Shown one piece after another: positions 34,612 to 34,678 of a DNA stretch of 34,678 nucleotides. The notes under the pieces are model-generated. The model was not told where the DNA came from, made no database searches, and was given only the letters and a program-made list of their open reading frames with translations. The stretch's first letter is position 1, and each line of letters starts with the position of its first letter. The stretch spans positions 1 through 34,678 of the forward strand of contig JAJXWM010000016.1 of assembly GCA_021781615.1 (NCBI GenBank), read 5' to 3'. Source of the DNA: Pseudomonadota bacterium (GTDB lineage: Bacteria > Pseudomonadota > Gammaproteobacteria > UBA9339). Both the position numbers and the translations under genes were made by a program.

Positions 34612-34678
34612 ATGGATAGTAGGCGCAGTCAAATCGCTGTAGATCAAGGTGTTATTAGGGCTACGATTCAGCAAACTT
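34612..34678 (+). CDS. Start of an unidentified gene, cut by the window end
   Basis: An ATG at 34612 follows AGGAGG at ideal spacing and opens a frame of 22 codons (MDSRRSQIAVDQGVIRATIQ...) to the window end. The polar start with IAVDQGV is loosely like the cytoplasmic start of Bax-inhibitor-1 (YccA) family membrane proteins, but too little is visible to name it. Confidence 0.6.
   Translation, partial: MDSRRSQIAVDQGVIRATIQQT

Overview
The window looks like chromosome of a Gammaproteobacterium with an AT-rich, repeat-bearing genome, most likely a host-associated or intracellular member of or near the Legionellales. The reasons are the gene order pyrG-kdsA-eno-ftsB, an HMG-CoA reductase gene beside it, and many exported proteins with eukaryotic-type repeats (pentatricopeptide, ankyrin) or protease folds. 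This placement is inference from gene content; no rRNA, tRNA or CRISPR array was seen.

Layout. Positions 1-292 hold no gene I can support. 293-637 is a HinT-like hydrolase on the plus strand. 1075-4200 (minus) is the most striking gene: an exported 1041-residue protein with 16 PPR repeats, an Smr-like domain and an Ulp1/C48-like cysteine protease domain. It sits between two direct copies of a structured repeat of about 85 bp. From 4493 to 19298 everything is on the minus strand and mostly housekeeping: a DUF523 protein, an FMN reductase, a membrane protein, an exported zeta-toxin-like kinase, HMG-CoA reductase, ftsB, eno, kdsA, pyrG, a PP-loop thiouridylase-like enzyme, lptG, lptF, serS, rtcB and archease. 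The tight spacing from serS to the thiouridylase-like gene, and from ftsB to HMG-CoA reductase, suggests operons for envelope biogenesis, central metabolism and RNA repair.

From 19591 to about 33850 the content changes to an accessory block in which most proteins carry an N-terminal signal peptide. It holds an ankyrin protein with a YopT/C58-like catalytic triad, a GLUG-motif surface-type protein, a 128-residue secreted protein, a small peptide with a double-glycine leader, a small Cys-rich secreted peptide, two unknown minus-strand proteins, a duplicated and partly decayed pair of secreted coiled-coil genes, a Gln/Pro-rich protein with an inverse-autotransporter-like beta barrel, and two more low-complexity secreted proteins. 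Several breakpoints in this block coincide with a 24-bp-stem hairpin repeat or with a short motif of the form GGGTCRARTCC, which suggests past rearrangement by mobile elements.

The right end is decayed: a 51-residue remnant of a solute-binding protein, a MITE-like inverted-repeat segment, a thyX pseudogene with two in-frame TAG codons and no 5' half, then the start of another gene behind a perfect 10-bp inverted repeat.

Taken together, the conserved core supplies envelope, nucleotide and translation functions. The accessory proteins look like an arsenal for the cell surface or the host. The best candidates for something new are the PPR-Smr-Ulp fusion, the C58-ankyrin fusion, and the double-glycine peptide next to a Cys-rich peptide.
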